This document shows positions 37,501-44,377 of a stretch of DNA of 64,000 nucleotides, one piece after another; position 1 is the first letter of the stretch; every line of letters starts with the position of its first letter. The notes below the pieces were generated by a model. It worked only from the letters and a program-made list of their open reading frames with translations. It did not search any database and was not told the origin of the DNA. The position numbers and the translations under genes are program-made. The stretch is from Luidia sarsii (taxonomy: Eukaryota > Echinodermata > Asteroidea > Paxillosida > Luidiidae), in the NCBI GenBank assembly GCA_949987565.1, contig OX465103.1, positions 15,633,280-15,697,279 on the forward strand. Reading direction: 5' to 3'.

Positions 37501-38852
37501 ACACTAACTCTGACACTAATAAGGATCAGCAGGAAGCAGCTGTAAAAGTGTGCAGTCCTGTTTACCTCCCAGTCACTTGAGTAGCGCATGACGATCTTAC
37601 GGCACTCATTGTTGTAAGCCTCAATGCCCATCTTGGCAACGTCCTCGGGTCCCTTGATGCCCAGTGTCTTGTCTATCTCGTACTCCTGAGAGGTGAAGAG
37701 AGACAGAGAGAAGACCACGCTGGTGATAGGAGAATTGATTGGGTGGAGGAAGAGGAGGAGGACAAGGAGTAAGAGAAAGATGATGAGGCAGAGAAGGAAA
37801 ATGAGGAAGGAAAGGAGGAAGGGTAGGAAGAGTAGGAAGAGGAGGAAGAGGAGGAAGAGGAAAAGAGGAGGAAGAAGAGGGAGAGGATGAAGAGAAGGAA
37901 GATTAGGAAGAGTAGGAAGAGGAGGAAGAGAAGGAAGAGGAGGAAGGGGAGGAAGAGGAGGAAGAGGAGGAAGAGGAGGAAGAGGAGGAAGAAGAGGGAG
38001 ATGAGAAAGAGAAGGAAGATTAGGAAGAGTAGGAAGAGTAGGAAGAGGAGGAAGAGGAGGAAGAGGAGGAAGAGGAGGAAGAGGATAGAGAGGAGGAAGA
38101 GGAGGAAGAGGAGAAAGAGGAGGAAGAGGAAGAAGAGGAAAAAGAGTAAGAGGAGGATGATGAGGCACAGATAGACGAAGAGGAAGGAAAGGAGGAAGGG
38201 GAAGAGGAGGGAACAAAGGGAGGTGAGGGAGAGGAGGGACAGGAAGAGGAGGAAGAAAAGGAAGAGGACGAGGCAGAGGATGAGGCTGAGGAAGAACAGG
38301 ATGAAGATGGGGAAGAAGAGGGGAAAAGGCGGGAAAGCAGGGAGAGGAAAGAAAGAGCTATTTAGAGGGAGAGGAAGAGGAGGGAGAGTAAGAGGAGGAA
38401 GTGGAAGAAGAGAAGAACGAGGGGGAGGACATGAAGGTCTTCTTACCACAGGCAGACCGTGGCAGTCCCAGCCAAACCGTCGGTCCACATGGAAGCCGCT
38501 CTGGTGAGCATAGCGGGTCACTATGTCCTTGATGGTGCCAGCCAGAATGTGTCCATAGTGGGGCAGACCCGTGGCAAAGGGGGGACCATCGTAGAAGGTA
38601 TAGCTGCACAGCAGAAGAGGAGCACAAGGGAAAAGGGTCACATGGGGTTCGGGTTATCATTCAAGAGTGCGGCAACTTGGTACCGTCGTTTGTTCACTTT
38701 TCGGAAGTTTTCTGTGGGAACATTTACCGCGGTTTGCCTTTGGATTGCTTGAGCGAGGTCTGGAAGGCGTCCAGTCGCTTCCACAGCTCCAGGATCTTCT
38801 CCTCCTCCTTGGGAAAGTCGATGGGGTCGACAACCAGCTGAATCTTCTCCAT
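13528..38852 (-). CDS. IARS1: Cytoplasmic isoleucyl-tRNA synthetase, complete 25-exon gene
   Basis: Charges tRNA-Ile with isoleucine in the cytosol; in animals it is part of the multi-synthetase complex. I read 25 coding exons, each with GT/AG borders, summing to 3564 nt (1187 aa plus stop) with phases matching at every junction. Class I signatures are HYGH (residues 57-60) and KMSKR (602-606). The CP1 editing domain carries [10 protein letters not shown] (exon 6) and GTGVVHQA (exon 9). [19 protein letters not shown] and GIDQTRGW follow before the KMSKR loop, then the anticodon-binding domain and an appended C-terminal domain. The human protein, as I recall it, is about 1262 aa with two C-terminal repeats; here I find one. 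The start ATG at 38852 has G at -3 and +4 and is followed by a human-like N-terminus. Introns are loaded with satellites. No conflicting stop or frameshift was found, so it looks functional. Confidence 0.96.
13930..14350. repeat. CCCAT/CCTTCC satellite in IARS1 intron 24
   Basis: A pyrimidine-rich 5-bp-type array (CATCCC, CTTCC, AGCCC variants). It begins about 15 bp from the exon 24 donor. Confidence 0.95.
14365..14674 (-). CDS. IARS1: IARS1 exon 24 (C-terminal appended domain)
   Basis: Codes residues 1062-1164 plus one base, [13 protein letters not shown], then [14 protein letters not shown] and [19 protein letters not shown], the appended metazoan domain. The human protein has two such repeats, each with an LLLENP core; only one is seen here. 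The donor GTGAGT lies at the edge of the CCCAT satellite. Confidence 0.93.
14875..15020. mobile_element. Fragment of the TTAACCACTTC element (M2)
   Basis: Shares GTGGTGCCCGGATTTGGAGG and GAGTGAAGTGGT with the right half of the complete copy at 26424-27090. Confidence 0.6.
15095..15309. repeat. CCT-type satellite in IARS1 intron 23
   Basis: Variants of TCCTCCTCTTCC for 210 bp, ending exactly at the exon 23 donor. Confidence 0.95.
15310..15483 (-). CDS. IARS1: IARS1 exon 23
   Basis: Codes residues 1004-1061, [20 protein letters not shown] then [15 protein letters not shown]. The donor GTGAGG is also the first unit of the AGG-type satellite filling the next intron. Confidence 0.94.
15650..15960 (-). 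mobile_element. Hairpin-GAAAC repeat joined to SINE B, copy 3
   Basis: 15699-15732 carries GGTCCTGCTAGGATC and (A)AAACGTCAGGCCC. It is followed by an inverted SINE B with GCTGGATAGCTCAGATGG and B box on the minus strand. Confidence 0.7.
16369..16464 (-). CDS. IARS1: IARS1 exon 22
   Basis: Codes residues 972-1003, [20 protein letters not shown] then [12 protein letters not shown], closely matching human. Confidence 0.95.
16605..16790 (-). mobile_element. SINE family B, copy 4
   Basis: On the minus strand: GGGCTGGACAGCTCAGATGG (A box), GGTACGCAAAACCAGAGGTC and B box GGGTTTAAGTCC, then the family tail. Confidence 0.75.
16795..17668. repeat. GCTTGCTTAGCTTTGAT minisatellite in IARS1 intron 21
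   Basis: About 870 bp of a 17-bp unit with alternating 34/35-bp higher-order variants (TTCAAGTTTGATGCTTGCTTAG). It ends about 8 bp from the exon 21 donor. Confidence 0.95.
17677..17967 (-). CDS. IARS1: IARS1 exon 21
   Basis: Codes residues 875-971, [40 protein letters not shown] through [10 protein letters not shown]. It is GC-rich compared with the surrounding introns. Confidence 0.95.
18225..19083. repeat. GGCCACTGACCAATG minisatellite in IARS1 intron 20
   Basis: The left part is an irregular 30-odd-bp repeat with GGCCAATTACCATTGAC. The right part (18754-19070) is five copies of an exact 63-bp unit. It lies about 20 bp from the exon 20 donor. Confidence 0.95.
19105..19291 (-). CDS. IARS1: IARS1 exon 20
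   Basis: Codes residues 812-874, [20 protein letters not shown] through MSLEEYIKE. The acceptor tract is the end of a GA satellite. The reading frame runs open past the donor (GTCAGT) into a 63-bp tandem repeat. Confidence 0.94.
19296..19691. repeat. (GAGAGT)n satellite in IARS1 intron 19
   Basis: A GA and GAGAGT array that begins at the acceptor of exon 20; its complement is the pyrimidine tract. Confidence 0.95.
19879..20560. repeat. GA-rich satellite in IARS1 intron 19
   Basis: A second, more degenerate purine array separated from the first by 190 bp of unique DNA. Confidence 0.92.
20779..21076. repeat. Interstitial telomere-like array in IARS1 intron 19
   Basis: GGGGTA hexamers (about 40) with blocks of canonical GGGTTA/TTAGGG repeats near both ends (20812-20842 and 21050-21075). 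Confidence 0.95.
21132..21331 (-). CDS. IARS1: IARS1 exon 19
   Basis: Codes residues 746-811 plus two bases, [20 protein letters not shown] then [17 protein letters not shown]. The donor GTGAGT is followed within 60 nt by the telomere-like array. Confidence 0.95.
21440..21635 (+). mobile_element. SINE family A, copy 1
   Basis: tRNA-like head: GGCTCGATGGTCGAGTGG (A box) and GGGTTCGAATCC (B box), then GGCAGGCACTCAGGCTAAGC and a tail GAGTAGGGCAAACCCT. It sits in IARS1 intron 18, plus strand. Confidence 0.85.
22130..22221 (-). CDS. IARS1: IARS1 exon 18
   Basis: Codes residues 715-745, [20 protein letters not shown] then [11 protein letters not shown], nearly identical to the human segment. Confidence 0.95.
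22755..23180 (-). pseudogene. Penelope-like element 3' fragment, copy 2 (frameshifted)
   Basis: On the minus strand about 23170-23025 codes the end of a GIY-YIG-type C-terminus: SVLGIES, then a 2-nt insertion, then [20 protein letters not shown] and EGND before the stop. A purine-rich (plus-strand) 3' region and the GGTCCTGCTAGGATC hairpin at 22764-22805 follow. It matches 61925-62410 in reverse orientation. 5'-truncated and dead. Confidence 0.75.
23400..23520 (-). CDS. IARS1: IARS1 exon 17
   Basis: Codes residues 675-714 plus one base, [13 protein letters not shown] then [19 protein letters not shown], opening the anticodon-binding helical domain. Confidence 0.93.
23783..23964 (-). mobile_element. 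Fold-back element (MITE E), copy 2
   Basis: 182 bp; the whole element is the reverse complement of 3598-3787, with CGCAGTGGCTGTTGTTACGG at the left end and its complement at the right. It lies in IARS1 intron 16. Confidence 0.8.
24045..24240 (+). mobile_element. SINE family A, copy 2
   Basis: AGCTCGGTGGTCCAGTGG and CAGGTTCGAATCC with CCGAGCT-like acceptor pairing (AGCTCGG with CGAGCT), then the conserved tail GAGCAAGGGC. Confidence 0.85.
24431..25063. repeat. 39-bp minisatellite, 16 copies, in IARS1 intron 16
   Basis: Unit GGCTGCGGCTGAATGTAACG plus CACCACACTATGGCAATTT. Because 39 is 13 codons, several frames on both strands stay open over the array; the products are pure 13-aa repeats and not supported as genes. 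Confidence 0.95.
25185..25329 (-). CDS. IARS1: IARS1 exon 16
   Basis: Codes residues 626-674, [20 protein letters not shown] through IQNVQRLCK. The GA satellite on the plus strand starts at the acceptor and supplies its (CT)n pyrimidine tract. Confidence 0.95.
25330..25742. repeat. GAGATA satellite in IARS1 intron 15
   Basis: Purine array with GATAGAGA and GAGACAGA variants and internal 65-70-bp higher-order repeats. It starts at the acceptor of exon 16. Confidence 0.95.
26112..26282 (-). CDS. IARS1: IARS1 exon 15 (KMSKS loop)
   Basis: Codes residues 569-625 plus two bases, [34 protein letters not shown] and FGADAL. KMSKR is the usual eukaryotic cytosolic form of the catalytic KMSKS loop. 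Confidence 0.95.
26420..27094. mobile_element. TTAA-flanked 667-bp element (M2), complete copy
   Basis: TTAA at 26420-26423 and 27091-27094, with terminal inverted repeats CCACTTCACGCCG and CGGCGCGAAGTGG. Internal GGATTCGGAGG blocks form subterminal repeats. No transposase frame. TTAA duplication fits piggyBac-type mobilisation. It occupies most of IARS1 intron 14 next to the donor. Confidence 0.85.
27107..27211 (-). CDS. IARS1: IARS1 exon 14
   Basis: Codes residues 534-568 plus two bases, [16 protein letters not shown] through EGIDQTRGW. The donor GTAAAT lies only about 10 nt from a TTAA-flanked MITE that makes up much of the following intron. Confidence 0.95.
27327..27419 (-). CDS. IARS1: IARS1 exon 13
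   Basis: Codes residues 503-533 plus two bases, [19 protein letters not shown] then [11 protein letters not shown]; the human equivalent is [14 protein letters not shown]. Confidence 0.95.
27917..28010 (+). repeat. (AAT)n-anchored GCGC repeat, copy 1
   Basis: (AAT)n then CACATTTATATAGCGCCAA and, 30 bp on, GGCGCTTAA. A like arrangement at 28995-29065 has GCGCC...GGCGCTTAAC. Short paired GCGC motifs next to trinucleotide runs are common in marine invertebrate genomes; class unknown. Confidence 0.6.
28345..28545 (-). CDS. IARS1: IARS1 exon 12
   Basis: Codes residues 436-502 plus two bases, [38 protein letters not shown] and ending [20 protein letters not shown] is a strong class I IleRS signature. 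Confidence 0.95.
28780..28965 (-). mobile_element. Hairpin repeat family C, copy
   Basis: GGTTTGCGGTGACACCGTG, GTGTGCGGCTCTGAAAAGAG and CTCTGCCCGTCATCAGGAGA are all present. The last block is the complement of CTGATGACGGGCAGAG. Confidence 0.7.
28995..29300 (+). repeat. (AAT)n-anchored GCGC repeat, copy 2
   Basis: AATAATAATAAC, then CTAGAGCGCC and CAAGGCGCTTAACAACA, followed by about 200 bp of unclassified repeat-like DNA. Confidence 0.5.
29305..29675. mobile_element. TTAA-flanked MITE (M1), copy 2
   Basis: The right end is intact (AATGTTGTGTAGGGGC then TTAA at 29672); the left end is eroded. The interior matches 59983-60347. Confidence 0.75.
29737..29927 (-). CDS. IARS1: IARS1 exon 11
   Basis: Codes residues 373-435 plus two bases: [38 protein letters not shown], and ending QQTYW across the junction. 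A poly-T tract of more than 20 bases (A on plus, about 29933-29957) precedes the acceptor. Confidence 0.95.
29950..30480. mobile_element. Two hairpin repeat family C copies
   Basis: 29958-30085 and 30295-30480. The second has CTGAAGA (30363), a 7-bp stem CGAGCAG/CTGTTCG, then AAACGTCGAGG, and GGTTCTTTTCAGAACC as a further hairpin. Confidence 0.7.
30677..30796 (-). CDS. IARS1: IARS1 exon 10
   Basis: Codes residues 333-372, [20 protein letters not shown] through TDFAGQHVK. The leading DDY continues the editing-site motif begun in exon 9. Confidence 0.95.
31386..31481 (-). CDS. IARS1: IARS1 exon 9 (editing-site GTGVVH motif)
   Basis: Codes residues 301-332, [15 protein letters not shown] then [13 protein letters not shown]. 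The human protein has QAPYFG at this place, so P and Y are replaced by A and F next to the editing motif. Confidence 0.94.
31788..31848 (-). CDS. IARS1: IARS1 exon 8
   Basis: Codes residues 280-300, [20 protein letters not shown], matching the human LKGKKYRPLFDYF segment. It is short and is recognised mainly by homology and phase. Confidence 0.92.
32318..32400 (-). mobile_element. SINE family B, fragment
   Basis: The minus strand has GCTGTATAGCTCAGGTGGTA then GAGCACGGAGATCACGGGCT, an A-box-bearing tRNA-like remnant. Confidence 0.5.
32437..32507 (-). CDS. IARS1: IARS1 exon 7
   Basis: Codes residues 257-279 plus two bases, [19 protein letters not shown] then EVLD; corresponds to human [16 protein letters not shown]. 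Confidence 0.93.
32880..33560. repeat. Eight-copy 59-bp hairpin array within family C repeat
   Basis: Unit starts at 32900, 32961, 33020, 33079, 33138, 33197, 33256 and 33315. Each has a perfect hairpin GTGTGGCTC-TGAAAG-GAGCCACAC. The array sits inside a full family C element that continues to about 33560. Confidence 0.92.
33575..33646. repeat. Near-perfect palindrome of two head-to-head D repeats
   Basis: Arms of about 33 bp, GGTCTGACGTTTCGATCCTA on the left and its complement on the right, around a 4-nt centre. Confidence 0.85.
34003..34148 (-). CDS. IARS1: IARS1 exon 6 (editing-site threonine motif)
   Basis: Codes residues 208-256 with [19 protein letters not shown], the threonine-rich motif of the CP1 editing pocket, ending VHKKDDK. 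Confidence 0.95.
34250..34570. repeat. 84-bp minisatellite, short array, IARS1 intron 5
   Basis: Three or so units with GGTGGTAGACTGCCAGCC and GACAAATAGAACTGGGAGG; the leading flank AGTTGGTAAACTTGGACTAG is the same as in the intron 4 array. Confidence 0.9.
35210..35294 (-). CDS. IARS1: IARS1 exon 5
   Basis: Codes residues 180-207 plus one base, [20 protein letters not shown] then YKDVVDPA. It is flanked on both sides by introns carrying the same 84-bp minisatellite. Confidence 0.95.
35385..36292. repeat. 84-bp minisatellite, long array, IARS1 intron 4
   Basis: Eight to nine units (35480-36190). Flanking both ends is a second duplicated block with GTGACAGGGGCAAG and GATGCTAGGGCCAACTCATA or variants (35388-35478 and 36208-36292). 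Confidence 0.92.
36420..36610. mobile_element. Hairpin repeat family C, best hammerhead-like copy
   Basis: CTGATGA at 36550-36556, one C, stem GGGC/GCCC (36558-36561 with 36574-36577), then GAAAC (36578-36582) and GTTGAGTTACCG. Confidence 0.65.
36620..36754 (-). CDS. IARS1: IARS1 exon 4
   Basis: Codes residues 135-179, [20 protein letters not shown] through LVYRGFK, part of the Rossmann fold leading into the editing insertion. Confidence 0.95.
37124..37480. repeat. 14-bp CCCTGACCCTATAG minisatellite, IARS1 intron 3
   Basis: About 22 units; the right end degrades into CCCTAACCCTG and CTGACACTAAC variants. Confidence 0.95.
37566..37685 (-). CDS. IARS1: IARS1 exon 3
   Basis: Codes residues 95-134, [20 protein letters not shown] through MRYSSDWE. 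The acceptor pyrimidine tract is continuous with the purine satellite (on the plus strand) of the preceding intron. Confidence 0.95.
37740..38440. repeat. AGGAGGAAG satellite, IARS1 intron 2
   Basis: About 700 bp of purine-rich (GAGGAA)n reaching within 10 bp of the exon 2 donor. Confidence 0.95.
38447..38603 (-). CDS. IARS1: IARS1 exon 2 (HIGH motif)
   Basis: Codes residues 42-94: [18 protein letters not shown], which holds the ATP-binding HIGH signature as HYGH, then [13 protein letters not shown]. The donor is GTAAGA. Confidence 0.95.
38728..38852 (-). CDS. IARS1: IARS1 exon 1 (start codon)
   Basis: Codes residues 1-41 plus two bases, starting MEKIQLVVD and containing the conserved [13 protein letters not shown] (CAG)n tract lies directly upstream of the ATG, preceded by an acceptor-like TTTTGACACAG. 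The 5' UTR may therefore be spliced from an exon further upstream that I could not place. Confidence 0.93.
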
Positions 38853-38924
38853 CGCTGCTGCTGCTGCTGCTGCTGTGTCAAAACTCCTGGCTCCTGGGAG
38901 GGTTGGAAGGAGCGGGAGAGAATG

Positions 38925-39105
38925 AATGGATGGATAGACGGGTGAATGGAGGAATAGACGGGTGTGTGGGTGGGTGTTTTTGTTGGTGGGTGGGTGCGTG
39001 TTTGGGTGGGTGGGTGTTTGGGTTGGTGGGTGGGTGGGTTATTGGGTGTTTTTGTTGGTGGGTGGGTGCGTGTTTGGGTGGGTGGGTGTTTGGGTTCGGC
39101 GATGC
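38925..39105. repeat. GGGTGGGTGTTTGGGTT minisatellite upstream of IARS1
   Basis: Two copies of a block of about 55 bp built of GGTGGGTG units, about 80 bp upstream of the IARS1 ATG. Confidence 0.9.
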
Positions 39106-39987
39106 GCGCGATCTCGCTAGTGCACAGCGGCAGCAGTGCAGTTATCCTATAGGTAATGCACATAGAAGTTGGGGAACCAGACAGGTTCACTGAAATAAAA
39201 GACGTCACCGTCCGTGCACTGCACTGGTATCCGGTATGCACATGTAATCAATGCATGGAATGCAGCAACCAGCAACGTACACCAGCTAAGTGAGGGTCCG
39301 GTTGAATAGGTTTTGTGGCACGGGGGGCGCCGGTAGCTGGCTCGATATATATACATAATGATGTAGTTATGTTCACTAACAGTAACAGTAACACTGCCCA
39401 TATTGTTATTAATTTCAACATGACAACACTCAACAGACGAACAGTTCATGCAGGCCAAATCTTTTCAACTGTAACTGTTAAGTGTAAGTGTAAGTTGGAC
39501 AAATTCCTCTCCTTGTGAATGAATCAATCCCTTTGGAAAAACTTCAACCGCATCTGGGGTTATTGGAAAGTTCGGGCAGCGTGTGGGCGGATTGGGACGG
39601 ATAAGCCAGCCATTACATTACAAATACATCATTAAAATGTATTAACCAGTGATTGCATCAGCCTGTTTCGAATAAATCGACAGCCCAAAGACGTCAAAAA
39701 GCAGTTCACCCTCGACAAACTAAATAACACAAGTACAAACAAACGTTCCTAAATCACTCCGAACGAGCAGTCGCAACTCTTTTCAGTTTACTTTTACATT
39801 TTAAAACAAAAGCAAAGTTATATTATTAAAAGTCAAACTAACCAGTCTTTCGCGACCGGCTTCCCACGCACACGTGAACTTCTTCGTCAACTACAGGAAC
39901 CAACTGTGCGTATGGTTCCTAGACTTCAAGCAGGTACTCCTCAGTAACACGTGAGTCGCAAAAGGAGGGTGCTGGCTATCGATTATT

Positions 39988-40007
39988 ACCGCTAGAGGGC
40001 GCTGTGG
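39988..40007 (+). promoter_or_regulatory. CTCF-like motif
   Basis: CCGCTAGAGGGCGCTG fits the bilaterian CTCF core (CCnCnAGnnGGCGC type). It stands alone in AT-rich intergenic DNA between divergent genes. Confidence 0.4.
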
Positions 40008-40025
40008 CGTAAACGCGGATGGATC

Positions 40026-40062
40026 ATTGATCTCCATAATAGTCTTTATTATGGAGATCAAT
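40026..40062. repeat. Perfect 16-bp-arm hairpin
   Basis: ATTGATCTCCATAATA, loop GTCTT, then the exact complement. It lies 18 bp from the CTCF-like motif. Confidence 0.85.
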
Positions 40063-42164
40063 GGGATGGATGCAGAAACACTAAATCGAGCTCCCATTGA
40101 ACACTGTACAAAAAAACTCACTTTTAAAGCCAATTATCTCACACACAAACGTTTCTCATACTTAAAATGTACTTTGGACCTTCATCTCTCTGATTTTTTT
40201 CAATTTTAGTGCCCTTGGACGATTAGACTTTTTGCTAATTAATACCCCCGAAATGAGTAGCCGTCCAAGCCGAATTTCTGCAAGGATTTTGGGATGGACC
40301 CCTCCACTTCTACAGATAAATAGGGCCACATTTAAAGCCGGATATGGTCCAAATGGCATACCAAATTGAAGAGTGAAACCCCAGGTTGTCTTAAGTTTCA
40401 ATTATTCTACAGTGTATCACTTAATTGGCCTCCAAAGACCCCTTATGAAAAAGGGGTGTGGATTTTGTGTGCTGCACCCGGATGCGAACCAATGTCGCGT
40501 TCGAAATGCGGCTTCAGATTACACAAGATTCTATGGAAGCCTCAAGCCAATCCCAACATAATATATTATTTTTAATTATTTTCGGCCATGGCCAATGGGA
40601 ATGCACACAGCAGTTCGGAGGGTCCTATTTAATTGGCTACGGCCGGAATATTCACCACGTCTATGGGGATCGCCCGTTGCCACAAGACAGTGGCTTTCCA
40701 TAGACTCTTGTATAATTATAGTTAGAGCCGTAGCCGATACATCCGGACACAGCCAGACAGCCAGACAGCCAGTCTGCCCTCCTAATCTGTCAGAATCTGC
40801 CTTTGAGAAAGAGCCTGCTAGGATCCAAACGTCAGGTTATCAATTTTGTTGAATAAAGGAAACAAATATCATTAATAAATGCATCTTAAGTTGTTGACAA
40901 TGTTGTTAAAATGGTTGTTGTTGTTGTTGGTGGTATTGATATTACCAATGTTCAGTACTGTTGGTAAGGTTATATCGTTAATATCGTTGAATGGTTGCTA
41001 TCGATGTTATTGGATATGTTGATGATTATTGGTGATGATGCTGTCGGGTGTTGATGGTGTTGGTATCAGTGTGTTTTTCAGGTTTTGCCGCCTTTCGTTT
41101 TTGTCGGTCGATGCTACCGTTAGGCCCCCTACTGTTTTTTGGTTGATGTTGTCGATAAATGCCGATTGTTGCTCGACGTGTGGTTCTTGTAGTTTGCTGT
41201 TGTTTCTGCTGCTGCAGTTGCTGCAGTTGCTGCTATCCATAATTATGTTGTTGTCCGCGGTGTCTGTCTGGCCGTCCTGTTGTCACCTTTCTCGGAACGA
41301 CGCCAAAACACATTCTCATTTCGAGGGCCGCCCAGTGCACTCCCACGGGGGGGAAAGGGGGAGAGAAAAACAAACAAATAAAGTGGCAGAATCGACTGGG
41401 AGACGGTCTTGCCCAAGGTCGTATCGATCCAGTCCCTTGCCGATCGATCCCCTGGACTGAGAACTCTCTGCTCCACTCCGGACCGGCTCGCCTTCTCATG
41501 CAGCTCCCACTTATAATATAACCGGCCACCGGTTGTTTGGTTAATTATGCATATGCGGGGCTGAATCCGCGTACTGGGGGCCCAAGCCTAATGTGTTGAT
41601 GCAATATTTATGGCAGCTAATTGACTGCTCCAATCTGCGCCAAAAAAGATGTATCTATACCGCGCACGTGACCATTCCAAAAAGTGCATTCATTCAAAAA
41701 ACAGTACTTTGTGAAAGATACACTTGGGTGCAGTATCGCTTTTTGAATGAATGGATCAACACTTGAGTAATATGAATGAAATTGCAAACGGACTAGATTT
41801 ACCATAATATACGCCCACAAGTCTGGTGGCCTGACGTTTCGATCGTAACTGGATCTTCCGTTTTCCTCTATAACCTTTTCGAGATTGATTAGGCCAATAG
41901 CTGTGACACTGTGCATGTCTTTCCTAAGGACACGAGCACCGAAATGTACTGAGGCTGGTTTTGGAACTATTATGTACAATGCATGCTCTCAAAGTTCCTC
42001 AGTTCGAAAAAAAAAAATCATCATACGGCGGTCATAGCCACGATTTGCTACGACGGTTTCTGTTTGACTAAACATTGCCAGGACAATCCCATTGGAATAA
42101 TAGTCTAACACATTCTTGCTTGTGATAGGGATATGCGTTGTGTTAACCGTGACTGGGAGCAGAT

Positions 42165-42310
42165 GGGGGCTTGTTCGTGACGTCTGACCACTTTGGCGGA
42201 TACCAACCAATCAACAACGAGCGTGCATTCCTTGGCAACGGGCGCGGCCATTTTTTATTCTGGTCGCCACCGTCAAAAGCCACGGCATGGCAACAACCTC
42301 CCACGTGACA
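42165..42310 (-). promoter_or_regulatory. Promoter-like cluster (CCAAT, X-box half, YY1-like, E-box)
   Basis: CCAAT at 42207, CTTGGCAACG at 42231, a GGCCATTTT YY1-like site at 42246 (reading AAAATGGCC on the minus strand) and CACGTG near 42302. YY1 orientation would favour minus-strand transcription towards IARS1, 3.4 kb away; this is an inference. Confidence 0.3.
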
Positions 42311-42539
42311 ATATTGGGGTTTTTTTTTCAGAACGAGGCAGGTGTCCCCTTGTTTTCATCCGACAGTGGCCTGTATAGGTGGAGTGGCATCATTTGGCCT
42401 TGTCACACGGCTAGAGCAAATATCGTTGAAGGCCTGTGGGTTCCAGGAACAGACGATGGGTTAAATATAAGTGCTGTCTGTCAAAACTGTTTGTCTTTAC
42501 ATGGAAGGCTGCTCGAAGGGGAGGCTATTGTATACGGGA

Positions 42540-42660
42540 GTCTGGTACGACTCGTGACCCGGTCTCGGACTCAGTCACGAAAACAAAGTGACTCGGACTC
42601 GGACTTACCATAATTATGGACTTACAGACTTGGACTCGGACTCCACTTACAGTCATGACT
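42540..42660. repeat. GACTCGGACTCGGACT repeat cluster
   Basis: Irregular GACTCG-based repeats, also at 42908-42960, 18020-18080, 58130-58262 and 61150-61210. Origin unknown. Confidence 0.6.
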
Positions 42661-42989
42661 TGTGACTCGATGAAAAAATATATAGGCCTAGTAAAATCAT
42701 TGATCTTTGTGACACTCAAAGATGCAGCCTAAGATATACACGGCAATTTCTAGCTAGCAGAAACGTAGGCCTACTAAGGGTATTGATTAAATGTTTTCCA
42801 CCAAACGGTTTACGTCAGCGCTCGACCTGGTGTATTGTGTGAGTAGCCTATATTACTGGTAAATATGATTGGGGGAAAGCTCTCCAAAATGGGAAGTTAT
42901 ATTTGTATCTCGGACTCGGACTCCATACGTGGACCCGGATGCGACTCGAACTCGACATTTTGTGACACAGATAAGACCTGAAGGTTTGC

Positions 42990-43110
42990 ATGGTGGAAGA
43001 AGGCCTATATCAAGTGGAAGGTTTGCGGTGACACCGTGCAGCACATCTATTTTAAGACGGAGTGTGGCTCTGAAAAGAGCCGGTAACTCCTCAGTCGAAT
43101 ACATGCCAGT
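42990..43110 (+). mobile_element. Hairpin repeat family C, copy
   Basis: GGTTTGCGGTGACACCGTG, then GACGGAGTGTGGCTCTGAA and AGAGCCGGTAACTC. Confidence 0.65.
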
Positions 43111-44377
43111 CAAGTTTTCAGACTGTCATCAAGATTGTTTTTTGTTTAATTTTTTTTTTCTCGGTCTTTGACGATGGCGTGCCCTTATGACAAACTCTGC
43201 TCTTTTGGGGTCTTAACGATCTGCCTCTTCCGAAAAAAAGAGCAATTTATTTATGTGGCATCTCTGGTCATGGCGGCAAAGGGTGGGTCTTCGCTCCCGA
43301 CCTACCTGGAAGATTCCAGACTCCCTTTGTCTCGCTAAGGCGTCGTCATAATGCGATTATCGGATATGGCGGATTGCCAACGTGTTTTGTTTACCCTCTC
43401 CGCGGCACGATCGGAAGAAACTCGGTGGGATATGAGTCGGATAAAAGCGGATAAATTCTACAACTCAGAGTGGAGCTGTTTATCTATTCGAAAGGAAAAG
43501 AAGCTTCCCAAACTCTAGTGCATTGTGCTTATTTTGTGGCGGTTTAAGCTCCCAAATCCGTCTTGAACAGGGCTCGTAAGAATCTCTCGAATTGAGGACA
43601 GTGGTTTGCAAAACTTCCTTCGGGAGAACTCCAGCAGTGATCGGGATGAGATTAGCCGTGCTCATTAGTGTGATGCTCGAATATACAGTGAACAGTCGAT
43701 GGCTGACGTCAGGTCAGATTCAGCAGATCTGACGAGCTGTCAAGACGGACACCAAAAAAAAAAAGAAATCGGATTTTGTCCGGGGTGATACGGATCGATT
43801 GAATGCCCCCCTTTTTTACCACATTGCACAATGCACTGCAGTATTTTTCAATCATCATCAAGGTGCGATCATCAATTGGATAAAAATTGAAAGAATTATC
43901 TGGACTCAACCATTTTTGTTGATATGACTCGGCAAGTGCTGGGGAAGTTATTTCTGTATACTGAGTAATTCTATATACATTTCGGTGACATTTTGTTAAG
44001 AGTAAACGTATCCAGGTGATATTTTTGAAGTATACCAAGGCTCAGGATGTAACAATGATGGTACATTAAAATTATACAAAATCAGGCCTTCTGCAGATTC
44101 TGGGGCTGGGGCTGTTTTTGAACATGTTTTAACCGATGGGAATGTGAACTTAATTGTGTCCCAATGCTGTTCACGTTAGTATAGTGGTAACCTTTAAGCA
44201 CACCCAAAAGACATCAATTTTGTTTCCTTTTTTTCTTTGAAGGATCCTTGGAGTTGGTTTTCAAGGAGGTGGGGTGTTTCTATGAAGCGGAGTGAGGCCT
44301 TGGAAGTATTGGAAGTATCGAGGATAGATGGAAAGGGTGGGCTGTAAGATCGTCCTCGGTGGCCCTTCTGTCTTCCA

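Larger units (their letters stand above)
39106..42150. other. Intergenic, no gene seen
   Basis: Unique AT-rich DNA with isolated hairpin-GAAAC fragments (40797-40850, 41828-41865) and a (GTT)n tract near 40912. A 5' non-coding exon of IARS1 may lie here but I could not define one. Confidence 0.4.

Noticed and set aside
37673..38641. A 322-aa Leu/Phe/Ser-rich minus-strand protein
   Set aside because: It is IARS1 exon 2 continuing into the intron 2 satellite.
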